Made by a program: the position numbers and the translations under genes | Assembly: GCA_004173355.1 (NCBI GenBank) | Contig: SEAD01000030.1 | Span: forward strand, 1 to 39,792 | Origin: Chitinophagaceae bacterium | GTDB taxonomy: Bacteria; Bacteroidota; Bacteroidia; Chitinophagales; Chitinophagaceae | Length of the DNA: 39,792 nt | Direction: 5' to 3' | Notes under the pieces: generated by a model | Database searches by the model: none | Told to the model about the DNA's origin: nothing | What the model saw: the letters and a program-made list of their open reading frames with translations, nothing else | Part shown: in pieces, positions 24,587-32,360 of the stretch | How the letters are laid out: each line of letters begins with the position of its first letter | Position numbering within the stretch: position 1 is the first letter of the stretch

Positions 24587-24650
24587 AGGCTGTTTTGTGA
24601 TCGCAGTGACCGGTTTGATCCGGTAATGCGGCATAAAACAGTCTTTTTTA
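24587..24650 (+). terminator. Long-stem terminator after the MGS-like gene
   Basis: A 13-bp stem with two G-U pairs (24587-24599 with 24632-24644) encloses a loop that can form its own small hairpin (ACCGG/CCGGT). It is followed by a T run to 24649 on the plus strand. It begins 62 bp after the MGS-like stop. On the minus strand there is no T tract, so it does not serve the GH32 gene. Confidence 0.75.
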
Positions 24651-24717
24651 TCCTGGTCGCCGCGAGTGATATGGCTCCCGCAGCTTCCCAGGCTGTTGGC
24701 GGGAAAAGATTTACCGG

Positions 24718-26241
24718 TTAACGGATAGGAATATATTTCAGGTCCCGGATCCCGGACACATTCGCCGAACTAACCGACACCGTATTGAAGGAGGTAACCG
24801 GAAAGAAAATATCCGTCATCACCGTCAATCCTTCATCAGCAAACAACTCCACCGAAGCGAGATCAACGAGCAGGTCAATCTTCACATTGCCGTTCCCTAC
24901 CCTTGGCGCCCAGTGACGCGCGGCAAATGCTGGGTAAAAGCCGGCAGCCCCGGCAGCGGTCCGATCCATGTAAAAACGATTGGAAGGTTTATCAAACCCG
25001 ATCACAAATTTTTCAGCGGAACTATTGGAAAAACTGATTTCAAAATTTTCGTCCTGAGTGGCAAACGATAACCGGAAGAGGCTGTCTTTTCCTGCAATCA
25101 GGATCTTCCCATCTTTTTCCGGCGCGGCATCCTTTAATACGGTACCCAGTTTTTCTGTTTCCTTTACCGGTAATGCCGCGAGAAAGGCTTTACCACCGGC
25201 TTCCTTCAATGAAAGTGTACGCGGTATGGTCATGGCGCTGCGCCATTTTTCCGTAGGGACTTTTTCCCCGTACAACCAGTTGCTCATCCATCCGATAAAC
25301 ACGCGGCGGTCGCCGGTATTTGCCACCGTCACACCTGCATAGTTATCCGTACCGTAATCAATGAAACGGGTAGTGGTATCGGAAGGGATAAATTCCTTGC
25401 CATTGAAATCACCGATAAAATATTGCGTGGCGGAGCCGCCATTGGGGCCACCCGGATTGATGCTTACCAGCAGTACCCAGGTTTCCTTACCCTTGTAATC
25501 GAGCGGGAACAGGTCGGGGCATTCCCATACACCCCCATGTGCACCGAGCTTCTGGCCAAACTCACTGAGCCTGGTCCATTCCTTCAGGTTCGGGGATGAA
25601 TAAAAAGTGATGCGGTCCTTTGTTGCAAGCGTCATTACCCACTGATTGATTTTGCTGTTCCAGTTGACCTTCGGGTCACGGAAATCAACAATGCCCGGGT
25701 TGGGCAGCACGGGATTGCCATCGTATTTTACCCAGGTCATTCCTTTATCGAGACTGTAGGCAAGGCTCTGCACCTGGTAGTTGTTCTTTTTTGCTTCTGC
25801 CCCTTTCGGATCATGGTGGGTGAAGATTGCCACGATCGGGGTTTTGCCATTCTTACCAAACCCACTGGTATTATCCTTATCCACCACTGCGCTCCCCGAA
25901 AAGATATAACCAAGGCTGTCGGGGAAAAGAGCGACCTCCTCTTCTTTCCAGCTTATAAGATCAGTGGAAGTAGCATGACCCCAGTGCATGGGTCCCCAGG
26001 TGGTGCCATCCGGGTAATACTGGAAATAGAGGTTCCAGGTACCATCGAGGTAAAACATCCCGTTCGGATCGTTCATCCAGTGTGCCTTTGGGGAAAAATG
26101 GAATTGCGGGCGGTATTTTTCATTACCCGGCGATTTCAGGCCCGTGGCTATTGCAGAATCAGTGGGTACTGAAGGTGTTGATGTGTCTGAGTTGCAGGAC
26201 ACAAATACGATGAGCAGGAGGAAAAAAATACGGTATGGCAT
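24718..26241 (-). CDS. GH32 family lipoprotein, exo-levanase/inulinase type
   Basis: A 507-aa protein with a lipoprotein signal (lipobox ending Cys16, VFVSC). All three GH32 landmarks are present: WMNDPNG with nucleophile Asp58, FRDP with Asp189 and WECPD with acid/base Glu240. The C-terminal beta-sandwich (about 380-505) is complete, including the VDLASVELFADEG segment. It should hydrolyse beta-fructosyl linkages in levan, inulin or sucrose at the cell surface. There is no fructokinase or SusCD pair for fructan next to it. It is last in a minus-strand run, 50 bp after a DUF2911 gene. Exo versus endo action cannot be decided from sequence. Confidence 0.92.
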   Translation of the reverse strand: MPYRIFFLLLIVFVSCNSDTSTPSVPTDSAIATGLKSPGNEKYRPQFHFSPKAHWMNDPNGMFYLDGTWNLYFQYYPDGTTWGPMHWGHATSTDLISWKEEEVALFPDSLGYIFSGSAVVDKDNTSGFGKNGKTPIVAIFTHHDPKGAEAKKNNYQVQSLAYSLDKGMTWVKYDGNPVLPNPGIVDFRDPKVNWNSKINQWVMTLATKDRITFYSSPNLKEWTRLSEFGQKLGAHGGVWECPDLFPLDYKGKETWVLLVSINPGGPNGGSATQYFIGDFNGKEFIPSDTTTRFIDYGTDNYAGVTVANTGDRRVFIGWMSNWLYGEKVPTEKWRSAMTIPRTLSLKEAGGKAFLAALPVKETEKLGTVLKDAAPEKDGKILIAGKDSLFRLSFATQDENFEISFSNSSAEKFVIGFDKPSNRFYMDRTAAGAAGFYPAFAARHWAPRVGNGNVKIDLLVDLASVELFADEGLTVMTDIFFPVTSFNTVSVSSANVSGIRDLKYIPIR

Positions 26242-26291
26242 AACAAACGTTTTGAACCATAACCAATTTACGGAATGATACCGGTAATACC

Positions 26292-26918
26292 TCAGGGAGT
26301 GGTACTGAAAGGGATATTTACAGCCAGTTTATCCCAGGCGATAACAATCTCCCCGTCTTTATCATCGATGGCATTGACGGTAAAATCAAGACGGGGAGTA
26401 AAGGCATGCGGGACAGGTTTTACTTTCATTCTCAGCAGGTCTTCCTTCTCCTGGTAATCATCGGCCAGGTGTTGTTCGTATCGCGTATTGATGATAAAAG
26501 TCCATTCATCTTTACCCGGAATGGTGAACAGTCCGTACAGACCTTTCGGGATTGTTTTTCCCGCAAAAATCACATCGCGGTATAGCTGGATCGTGGTCGC
26601 TTTATGTGCGCCCGTAACCCATACTTTATCATAGGCTACCAGTCCGCCCCAGATAGTCCGGTCTTTCACCCCGGGTGAGGAATACTCAATATGTACATGC
26701 GTTTTACCGATGGTATTCATGGCAGAGCGCAGCGGACTGCCCTTGAGTGTGTCCTGCATGAGGAGGCCTTTGTTGAGACTGTCACAGTAATCAGCCGAAC
26801 CCGATACCATTGCATGTTTTGAATGATCCATGCCGGTGCTGTCCGACGATGGCTTTTCGGTGACCGGACCATTGTTACAGGCCGCAAGGAGGACTACAAA
26901 GAAGAGGATACTTTTCAT
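26292..26918 (-). CDS. DUF2911 domain lipoprotein
   Basis: A 208-aa protein with lipobox LLAAC (Cys14) and an Asp/His/Met-containing linker (TGMDHSKHAM). A DUF2911 domain spans about residues 60-205, marked by SPGVKDRTIWGGLVAYDKVWVTG, IPKGLYGLFTIPG and EWTFIINTRYEQ. The family is Bacteroidota-typical and uncharacterised, with no catalytic residues known. It lies 33 bp after the PAS kinase gene and 50 bp before the GH32 gene, so all three may share a transcript. Confidence 0.85.
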   Translation of the reverse strand: MKSILFFVVLLAACNNGPVTEKPSSDSTGMDHSKHAMVSGSADYCDSLNKGLLMQDTLKGSPLRSAMNTIGKTHVHIEYSSPGVKDRTIWGGLVAYDKVWVTGAHKATTIQLYRDVIFAGKTIPKGLYGLFTIPGKDEWTFIINTRYEQHLADDYQEKEDLLRMKVKPVPHAFTPRLDFTVNAIDDKDGEIVIAWDKLAVNIPFSTTP

Positions 26919-26951
26919 ACTATCGGCGGTTTGGGAACCGCTGCAAAGTTA

Positions 26952-29222
26952 TCAATCCAGGATCGGCAACTGGAAACTAAATGTGGATCCTTTTCCGGGT
27001 TCACTGGTGACCCAGATTTTTCCCGTTTCCCGTTTGATGATTTCGGAGCTGATAAAGAGACCCAGGCCGAGGCCGGGGAAACTCTGCTGTGCTTCCCCTC
27101 CTACGCGGTAAAACTGTTCGAACACCCGTTCCAGTTTTTCCCGAGCAATACCGATCCCGAAATCTTCCACACTCAGGATGATATGGTTGTCCTGCCGGCA
27201 GGTACGGATCACGATCTCGTCGCTGCCGGGGGAATATTTTATGGCATTGGAGATGAGGTTGGTGATTACCTGTCCGATCCGGTCTTTATCGGCATACACA
27301 AATCCGGCTTCTTCGTAATGCTCCACCAGCGTGTGCCTTACCGTGGTCCGCTGCAGGTCTTCCACCAGTTCCCGTACCATGGGGTTAAAATCAAAAACCG
27401 TTTCGTTGAACTGCAGTTTTCCCGCGGTGATTTTGGTCACATCCAGCAGGTCGCCGATCAGGTTGGTCAGCCGGTTGACCTGTTTGTCCATCCGTTGCAT
27501 GAGTGCTGCTTCCCTGAGGTCGCCTTTATCGGTCAGCATCTGTTCGAGCAGTTGGGTATACCCCTTGATACTCGTGACGGGTGTTTTCAGTTCATGGCTG
27601 GCGATACCGATAAAATCATCTTTCTGCTGCTGCAGTGATTTCTGTTCAGTGATATCCACACAGGCACCGATATAACCGGTGAATTCACCGTTATCATCGT
27701 ATTGCGGCTGGCCGCTGGCGGTGCACCAGTGTACAGTGCCATCGGCATGGATGATGCGGAAATCGACATCATAAAAATTGGTGCGGCCGTTTACCGAGCG
27801 GAAACGGTCGATTACTTTTTCGCGGTCGTCCACATGCAGGTAATGCAGCCACCCGCCTTTCATGTTGTCAGTGTAATGGCTATTGGTCCACTTCAGCCAG
27901 GTCTGGTTGATATATACCATTTCGAGGGCCGCATTGGTCATCCAGAGTGCCGTGGGTGCGGCGGTTGTGATATTGCGTAAGAGCTGTTCGCTGTCGGCCA
28001 ATGCTTTTTTTGCCGTGAGTTCCGGTCGCATATCCCGCATCACAGCCCCGATGGCGACAGGTTTGCCGGTCACCGGATCATCAATACGGATGCAGTTATT
28101 GAACACGGGAAAAACTTCACCCGTATAGATATGCCGGACCATCATCATACCTGACCAGCGTCCGGTCCGGATAACAGCCGGTAAAATTTCCGTGCGTACC
28201 CGGTCATATTCTTCCGGTGCATGGAGGTCGGATACGGGAATACGTTTTACATCTTCCTCTGATACAAACCCGAGCATATTCCGACCCGCCTGGTTAATAT
28301 AGGAATTGACGCCATTGAGGTCGAGGATCGACATCAGGTCGACGCTGTTATCTGCGAGGGATATGAGTTTCTGTTGCTCGACCGCTGCCATCCGTTCGCT
28401 GGTGATATCGAGTACGGTGCCGAGTAAGCGGAGCCCTTTGCCATTGACATCAAAAAACACTTTGCCTTCGGCACGGATCCATCGTTCGGGTCCGGAGGGC
28501 GGTGCTACCCTTGCTTCATAAAACAACCTGCCACTTACCATCGATTCGCGATGGGCTTCCAGACGGAGTTCCCGGTCATCCGGATGTATGGCCAGTTTGT
28601 AATCTTCATAAGGCCTTGGTTCATCAAATCCGAAGATGAGGTCAAACTGCGGGGAGGTCACCAGTTCACCCGTGTCAAAATTCACATCAAACATCCCCAG
28701 CCCGGAAGAAGCCATGGCCAGCCGCGCACGCTCCTCTGCCACTTCGAGCTGCAACCGGTGGCTCCGGAGTTCGGCGATACTGGCCGCTTCGTTTGTCGCC
28801 AGCCGGTTGTATTCGGTCACATCCGCGGGGGAATGCAGCAGGTAAATCACTTTCCCGGATTCATCCTTGATGGGCGTATTTGTAGCGGTCCAGTACCGTT
28901 CCTCAAACCGTTCAGTGCCGGGCACCGGGATATCATACCGGTAGTTGGCAAGGATATGTGTCTCCCCGGTGCGGATCGCCTCGCCGAATGACCAGGCCGA
29001 GCGGCTGGTATTATTGGAGGCTGCATCGCCGGGGTTGTCGGGGAATACGGAAAAGACCGACTGGCCAATCAGTGATTCCCGACGGGATTTGGTTGCCAGC
29101 AGGTATGCTTCATTTACATCGAGGATGGTGTATCCCGGCGCATCCGTGCCTACAATAAGACATGCCGCGGGTACATGACGGAAAATCAGGGAAAATCCCA
29201 AGTGGTTGGTGGTTGCGGACAT
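26952..29222 (-). CDS. Soluble multi-PAS sensor histidine kinase
   Basis: A 756-aa cytoplasmic kinase with no signal peptide or membrane helix. About four PAS domains occupy residues 1-535. The first starts FSLIFRHVPAACLIV and the second is PAS_3-like with IHPDDRE. A HisKA domain has phosphoacceptor His543 in IASHELKTPVTSI. The HATPase_c domain has NLISNAIKYSP, VEDFGIGI and GLGLGLFISSEI. It has no receiver domain. Its kinase core and PAS_3 region resemble the divergent kinase gene starting at 29369, which points to local duplication. A response-regulator partner is not in the window. It may be co-transcribed with the DUF2911 and GH32 genes downstream. Confidence 0.88.
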   Translation of the reverse strand: MSATTNHLGFSLIFRHVPAACLIVGTDAPGYTILDVNEAYLLATKSRRESLIGQSVFSVFPDNPGDAASNNTSRSAWSFGEAIRTGETHILANYRYDIPVPGTERFEERYWTATNTPIKDESGKVIYLLHSPADVTEYNRLATNEAASIAELRSHRLQLEVAEERARLAMASSGLGMFDVNFDTGELVTSPQFDLIFGFDEPRPYEDYKLAIHPDDRELRLEAHRESMVSGRLFYEARVAPPSGPERWIRAEGKVFFDVNGKGLRLLGTVLDITSERMAAVEQQKLISLADNSVDLMSILDLNGVNSYINQAGRNMLGFVSEEDVKRIPVSDLHAPEEYDRVRTEILPAVIRTGRWSGMMMVRHIYTGEVFPVFNNCIRIDDPVTGKPVAIGAVMRDMRPELTAKKALADSEQLLRNITTAAPTALWMTNAALEMVYINQTWLKWTNSHYTDNMKGGWLHYLHVDDREKVIDRFRSVNGRTNFYDVDFRIIHADGTVHWCTASGQPQYDDNGEFTGYIGACVDITEQKSLQQQKDDFIGIASHELKTPVTSIKGYTQLLEQMLTDKGDLREAALMQRMDKQVNRLTNLIGDLLDVTKITAGKLQFNETVFDFNPMVRELVEDLQRTTVRHTLVEHYEEAGFVYADKDRIGQVITNLISNAIKYSPGSDEIVIRTCRQDNHIILSVEDFGIGIAREKLERVFEQFYRVGGEAQQSFPGLGLGLFISSEIIKRETGKIWVTSEPGKGSTFSFQLPILD

Positions 29223-29368
29223 ACTGGGCGGGACTTGCGGGATCTACAGTTATGAATTTTGTGTAAGATAAAGAAGAATCAGGTCGAAAGGGCAGTTTGA
29301 CCCGCCATCAAATCCATTTTTTGACAATTACCCGTAACTTGGTATATGTTTACAATTATTGAATTGGA

Positions 29369-31408
29369 ATGAAGGCTGATCCGTTAGCAGACCCACAACA
29401 TATACCCGGTTTTCTCCGTGGCGGAGGCGAATTAGGCAAACTGATCCGGGAATTCCCCTGGGAAAACACTTCGCTTGGCAGGCCGGATGAATGGCCCCAA
29501 AGCCTGCGGACCTCCGTGGGCATCATGCTCAATTCCCATTTTGGCAAATTCATATTCTGGGGACCGGACTACACGGTCTTATATAATGATGCCTATCGCG
29601 AGTTTCTTGGCGACGATGGCAAACACCCGCATATACTTGGCAAGCCTTTCCGCGAAGGTTATGCGGAAATCTGGACTACCTTAAAGCCGCTGCTGGATGG
29701 CATTTGCGCCGGTGGTCCCTCCTTCTTTATCCAGGACCAGTTGCTGCCCATTTTCCGGAACGGGAAAGTGGAAGAGGTGTACTGGACTTACTCGCTCGAT
29801 CCGATTTACGATGAAGAGGGCAAGATCGGCGGCATCTTTGCCACTGCCTCCGATACCTCGGAGAAGGCGGTATTTTACCAGCAGCTGAAGGATGCGAAAA
29901 CGGAAGTGCATGAAGAGAAATACCAGCGTGGCCTTGTTGAAAAAAGTGAAGCTTATTTCCGCGAGCTGACCGATACCGTACCTACCATTATCTGGATTAC
30001 CGATAAGGATGGGTACTGCAATTACCTGAACCGTAACTGGTACGAACTGACGGGGCAGACACCCGAAGAGGCCGAGGGGTTTGGATGGCTGACCGCCACA
30101 CACCCGGATGACCAGGAACGGGCGGGTCAGGATTTTGTGACATCGAATAACCAGCAGATCGCGTTTAAATCCATGTATCGCCTGCGTGTCAAAGACGGAT
30201 CCTACCGCTGGGTGATGGATAGCGGGAGTCCGAAGTATGCTATCAACGGCGAATATGAAGGGATGATCGGAACAGTGGTGGATATCCATGAGCAGAAGAT
30301 CGCGCAGGATGAAGAGAAACGATATGCGCATGAGATGGAGTTGCTGGTACAACGGCTGGGACTCGCCATGGAAGCGGGTGAGCTGGGTTTATTTGAAGTT
30401 GATATGGCCACGGGTGAAATTTATCCCTCAAGCCGTTTTATCGAAATATTCGGCGGGCTGATTGCCGTGCGCAACAGTGATTACGCTTCCATGATCCATC
30501 CCGATGACCTGGCACGCCGTGAAGCCGCCCACAAGCAATCGCTCGAAACCGGGGCACTGGATTATGTGGCAAGGGTGCTCCTGAAAAATGGACTGGTGAA
30601 ATGGGTACGGTTCAAGGGGCTATTGAGTTTCGATGAAGCAAAGAAGCCACTGCGGCTCCGCGGCATTGCACAGGACATCACCGACCAGAAAGTACTCGAA
30701 ACCCAGAAAGATAATTTTATCGGGATTGCGAGCCATGAATTGAAAACGCCGGTGACCAGCATTAAGGCCTATGCGCAGCTGATGGAAAATGAATTCCGCA
30801 AAAACGGGGAAATCATGTATGCAGATATGATGGTGCGGATCGACAAACAGGTGAACCGGCTCAACTTCCTGATCTCCGACCTGCTGGACGTAACAAAAGT
30901 AAACAGCGGCAAACTCGCATTCAACTATACGGTGTTTGACCTCGACCTGCTGGTGGATGAAGTGGGTGAAGACCTCCAGCGCATTTCACCCAAACATACC
31001 ATTATACGGAAGCCCGGATTCTACGAATCAATCAAAGCGGACAGGGACCGCTTGAACCAGGTGATCACCAACCTTGTTTCCAACGCAATTAAGTATTCGC
31101 CCGGGGAAAGCCAGGTTCGTATTGAATCAGTAAGGGAAGGTGATATGGCTAAAATCTGCGTGACGGATTATGGCATCGGCGTCAGTGCGGAAATGCGCGA
31201 AAGGGTGTTCGAACAGTTTTACCGTGTCGGCGCCGGAGAGCACAAATATCCCGGACTGGGCCTCGGACTTTACATATCTTCGGAGATTATTACGCGGATG
31301 GGTGGCAGGATCTGGGTCGAGCCCGGAGTGGAAAAAGGCTCGGTGTTCTGCTTTACAATACCCATTGGCATCGACAACCCCGGACAGGAACGTGCTGAAG
31401 AAAATTAA
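29369..31408 (+). CDS. Soluble multi-PAS sensor histidine kinase, paralogue of the divergent kinase
   Basis: A 679-aa protein. The N-terminal PAS begins after the ENTSLGRPDEWPQSL motif often seen ahead of the first PAS in such kinases (about residues 30-155). A PAS_3 domain follows at about 190-310 (PTIIWITDKDGYCNYLNRNW), then another PAS at about 325-445. HisKA has His456 in IASHELKTPVTSI. HATPase_c has NLVSNAIKYSP, VTDYGIGV and GLGLGLYISSEI. There is no membrane helix and no receiver domain. The 146-bp gap to the divergent kinase holds the promoters of both. The 3' end overlaps the methyltransferase gene if that starts at GTG 31392. Confidence 0.88.
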   Translation: MKADPLADPQHIPGFLRGGGELGKLIREFPWENTSLGRPDEWPQSLRTSVGIMLNSHFGKFIFWGPDYTVLYNDAYREFLGDDGKHPHILGKPFREGYAEIWTTLKPLLDGICAGGPSFFIQDQLLPIFRNGKVEEVYWTYSLDPIYDEEGKIGGIFATASDTSEKAVFYQQLKDAKTEVHEEKYQRGLVEKSEAYFRELTDTVPTIIWITDKDGYCNYLNRNWYELTGQTPEEAEGFGWLTATHPDDQERAGQDFVTSNNQQIAFKSMYRLRVKDGSYRWVMDSGSPKYAINGEYEGMIGTVVDIHEQKIAQDEEKRYAHEMELLVQRLGLAMEAGELGLFEVDMATGEIYPSSRFIEIFGGLIAVRNSDYASMIHPDDLARREAAHKQSLETGALDYVARVLLKNGLVKWVRFKGLLSFDEAKKPLRLRGIAQDITDQKVLETQKDNFIGIASHELKTPVTSIKAYAQLMENEFRKNGEIMYADMMVRIDKQVNRLNFLISDLLDVTKVNSGKLAFNYTVFDLDLLVDEVGEDLQRISPKHTIIRKPGFYESIKADRDRLNQVITNLVSNAIKYSPGESQVRIESVREGDMAKICVTDYGIGVSAEMRERVFEQFYRVGAGEHKYPGLGLGLYISSEIITRMGGRIWVEPGVEKGSVFCFTIPIGIDNPGQERAEEN

Positions 31409-32090
31409 AAACAAAGTTTTACGCAAATACGCGATGGGCAAGGATCCCGTCAAACGGATCATTTCCTTCTGGAAACAGGGCGGGGCGGATTATGATTATT
31501 ACAAAGCCGCTGAAGACCCGGGCTGGATTGAAATATTCTGGGCACCCGCCTCCGCATTCCGTGCGCTGTTTGACCAGCTTGATATTTCCCGCACGCTGGA
31601 AATCGCCTGTGGTACCGGCCGGCACTCTTTCCAGGTGCGCGACCGCTTCGATCAACTCACCCTGCTTGATTCCTCCGCAGCCGCCATAAATCTTGCGAGG
31701 GAAAAATTCAGGGGGTTTCCCAATGTCACTTATATCCACCATCCATCCGGTACAGGACTACCCGAAAGCCTGCCTGATAATTCATTCAGCACCGTATTCT
31801 CTTACGATGCTATGGTGCATTTTGAACAACATACGATCCTCTCCTATATGAAAGGAGCTGCAAGGGTGCTGGTGCCCGGCGGACTCTGCCTGCTGCACTA
31901 TTCCAATTTCCAGGCAAATCCCGGTGGTTTGTTTTCCGATAATCCCGGATGGCGCAACCACATGACACAGGAGATTTTCAACGCGATGGCTGCAGACGCA
32001 GGTCTTGAAATACTGGACACAAGGATTTTCAATTTCTCCTCCACCGATTCAGATGCGCTGAGCCTGCTACGCAAGCCAGTTGATAGCTGA
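31392..32090 (+). CDS. Class I SAM-dependent methyltransferase
   Basis: About 232 aa. The frame extends back through the kinase gene, so the start must be chosen. GTG 31392 follows AGGA and gives an N-terminus (LKKIKNKVLRKYAMGKDPVK) that fits before ISFWKQGGADYDYYKAAEDPGW. ATG 31434 is the alternative. The SAM-binding motif I is LEIACGTGRHS (about 71-81), followed by LTLLDSSAAAI (motif II) and FSYDAMVHFE (motif IV). The substrate is unknown. With the GTG start the gene overlaps the kinase by 17 bp, suggesting translational coupling and possibly a link to the signalling it mediates. Confidence 0.8.
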   Translation: MLKKIKNKVLRKYAMGKDPVKRIISFWKQGGADYDYYKAAEDPGWIEIFWAPASAFRALFDQLDISRTLEIACGTGRHSFQVRDRFDQLTLLDSSAAAINLAREKFRGFPNVTYIHHPSGTGLPESLPDNSFSTVFSYDAMVHFEQHTILSYMKGAARVLVPGGLCLLHYSNFQANPGGLFSDNPGWRNHMTQEIFNAMAADAGLEILDTRIFNFSSTDSDALSLLRKPVDS

Positions 32091-32149
32091 GGCTGAAACC
32101 CTTTACCGGCAATAGTTCCACTACATGCTAACAAGTGTTTTTTGTTTTT

Positions 32150-32167
32150 CGCAAAGAAAAATTTGCG
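32150..32167. repeat. Inverted repeat overlapping the -33 element of the SusCD promoter
   Basis: CGCAAA (32150-32155) and TTTGCG (32162-32167) flank a 6-bp A-rich spacer. The right arm contains the TTTG -33 element. This is a reasonable operator position for a repressor or activator, but the arms are short and chance is possible. Confidence 0.4.
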
Positions 32168-32193
32168 GGTAAATCATTAGCCCCTTACTTTTG
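32162..32193 (+). promoter_or_regulatory. Bacteroidota-type promoter of the SusC-SusD-M14 operon
   Basis: TTTG (32162-32165), a 20-bp spacer and TACTTTTG (32186-32193) match the Bacteroidota consensus TTTG/TTG, 19-21 bp, TAnnTTTG exactly. Transcription would start near 32200, giving a leader of about 160 nt before susC. It is the best promoter match in the window. Confidence 0.65.
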
Positions 32194-32228
32194 TCCACCA
32201 ATTTGGTAGACTTTAAACTTTCGGACTT

Positions 32229-32282
32229 ATGAGTAATCCTTCAACACGAATGTGTATTCCCCGCCAGAAGCGATGCTGTTGA
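32229..32282 (+). CDS. Candidate 17-codon leader peptide ending in Cys-Cys
   Basis: An ATG lies about 29 nt after the predicted transcription start. It opens a frame of 17 codons plus TGA, encoding MSNPSTRMCIPRQKRCC, and lies 78 nt before the susC ATG. Three of 17 residues are Cys and two tandem Cys codons (TGC TGT) sit directly before the stop. TGCTG (32274-32278) can pair with CAGCA (32290-32294) just after the stop. In mycobacteria, short Cys-rich leader ORFs act as cysteine-responsive attenuators. A similar role here is inference. It could also be a chance ORF. Confidence 0.45.
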   Translation: MSNPSTRMCIPRQKRCC

Positions 32283-32360
32283 TCCATACCAGCACCTTAT
32301 CCTTACAGACTTCACGATTGCCTGCCACCCTGTAGCATTCATCATTATTAAACTGAAATC

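Noticed and set aside
29321-29348. TTGACA, 16 bp, TATATG resembling an E. coli sigma-70 promoter before the plus-strand PAS kinase
   Set aside because: Bacteroidota primary sigma factors use a different consensus; the match may be coincidental without transcription-start data.
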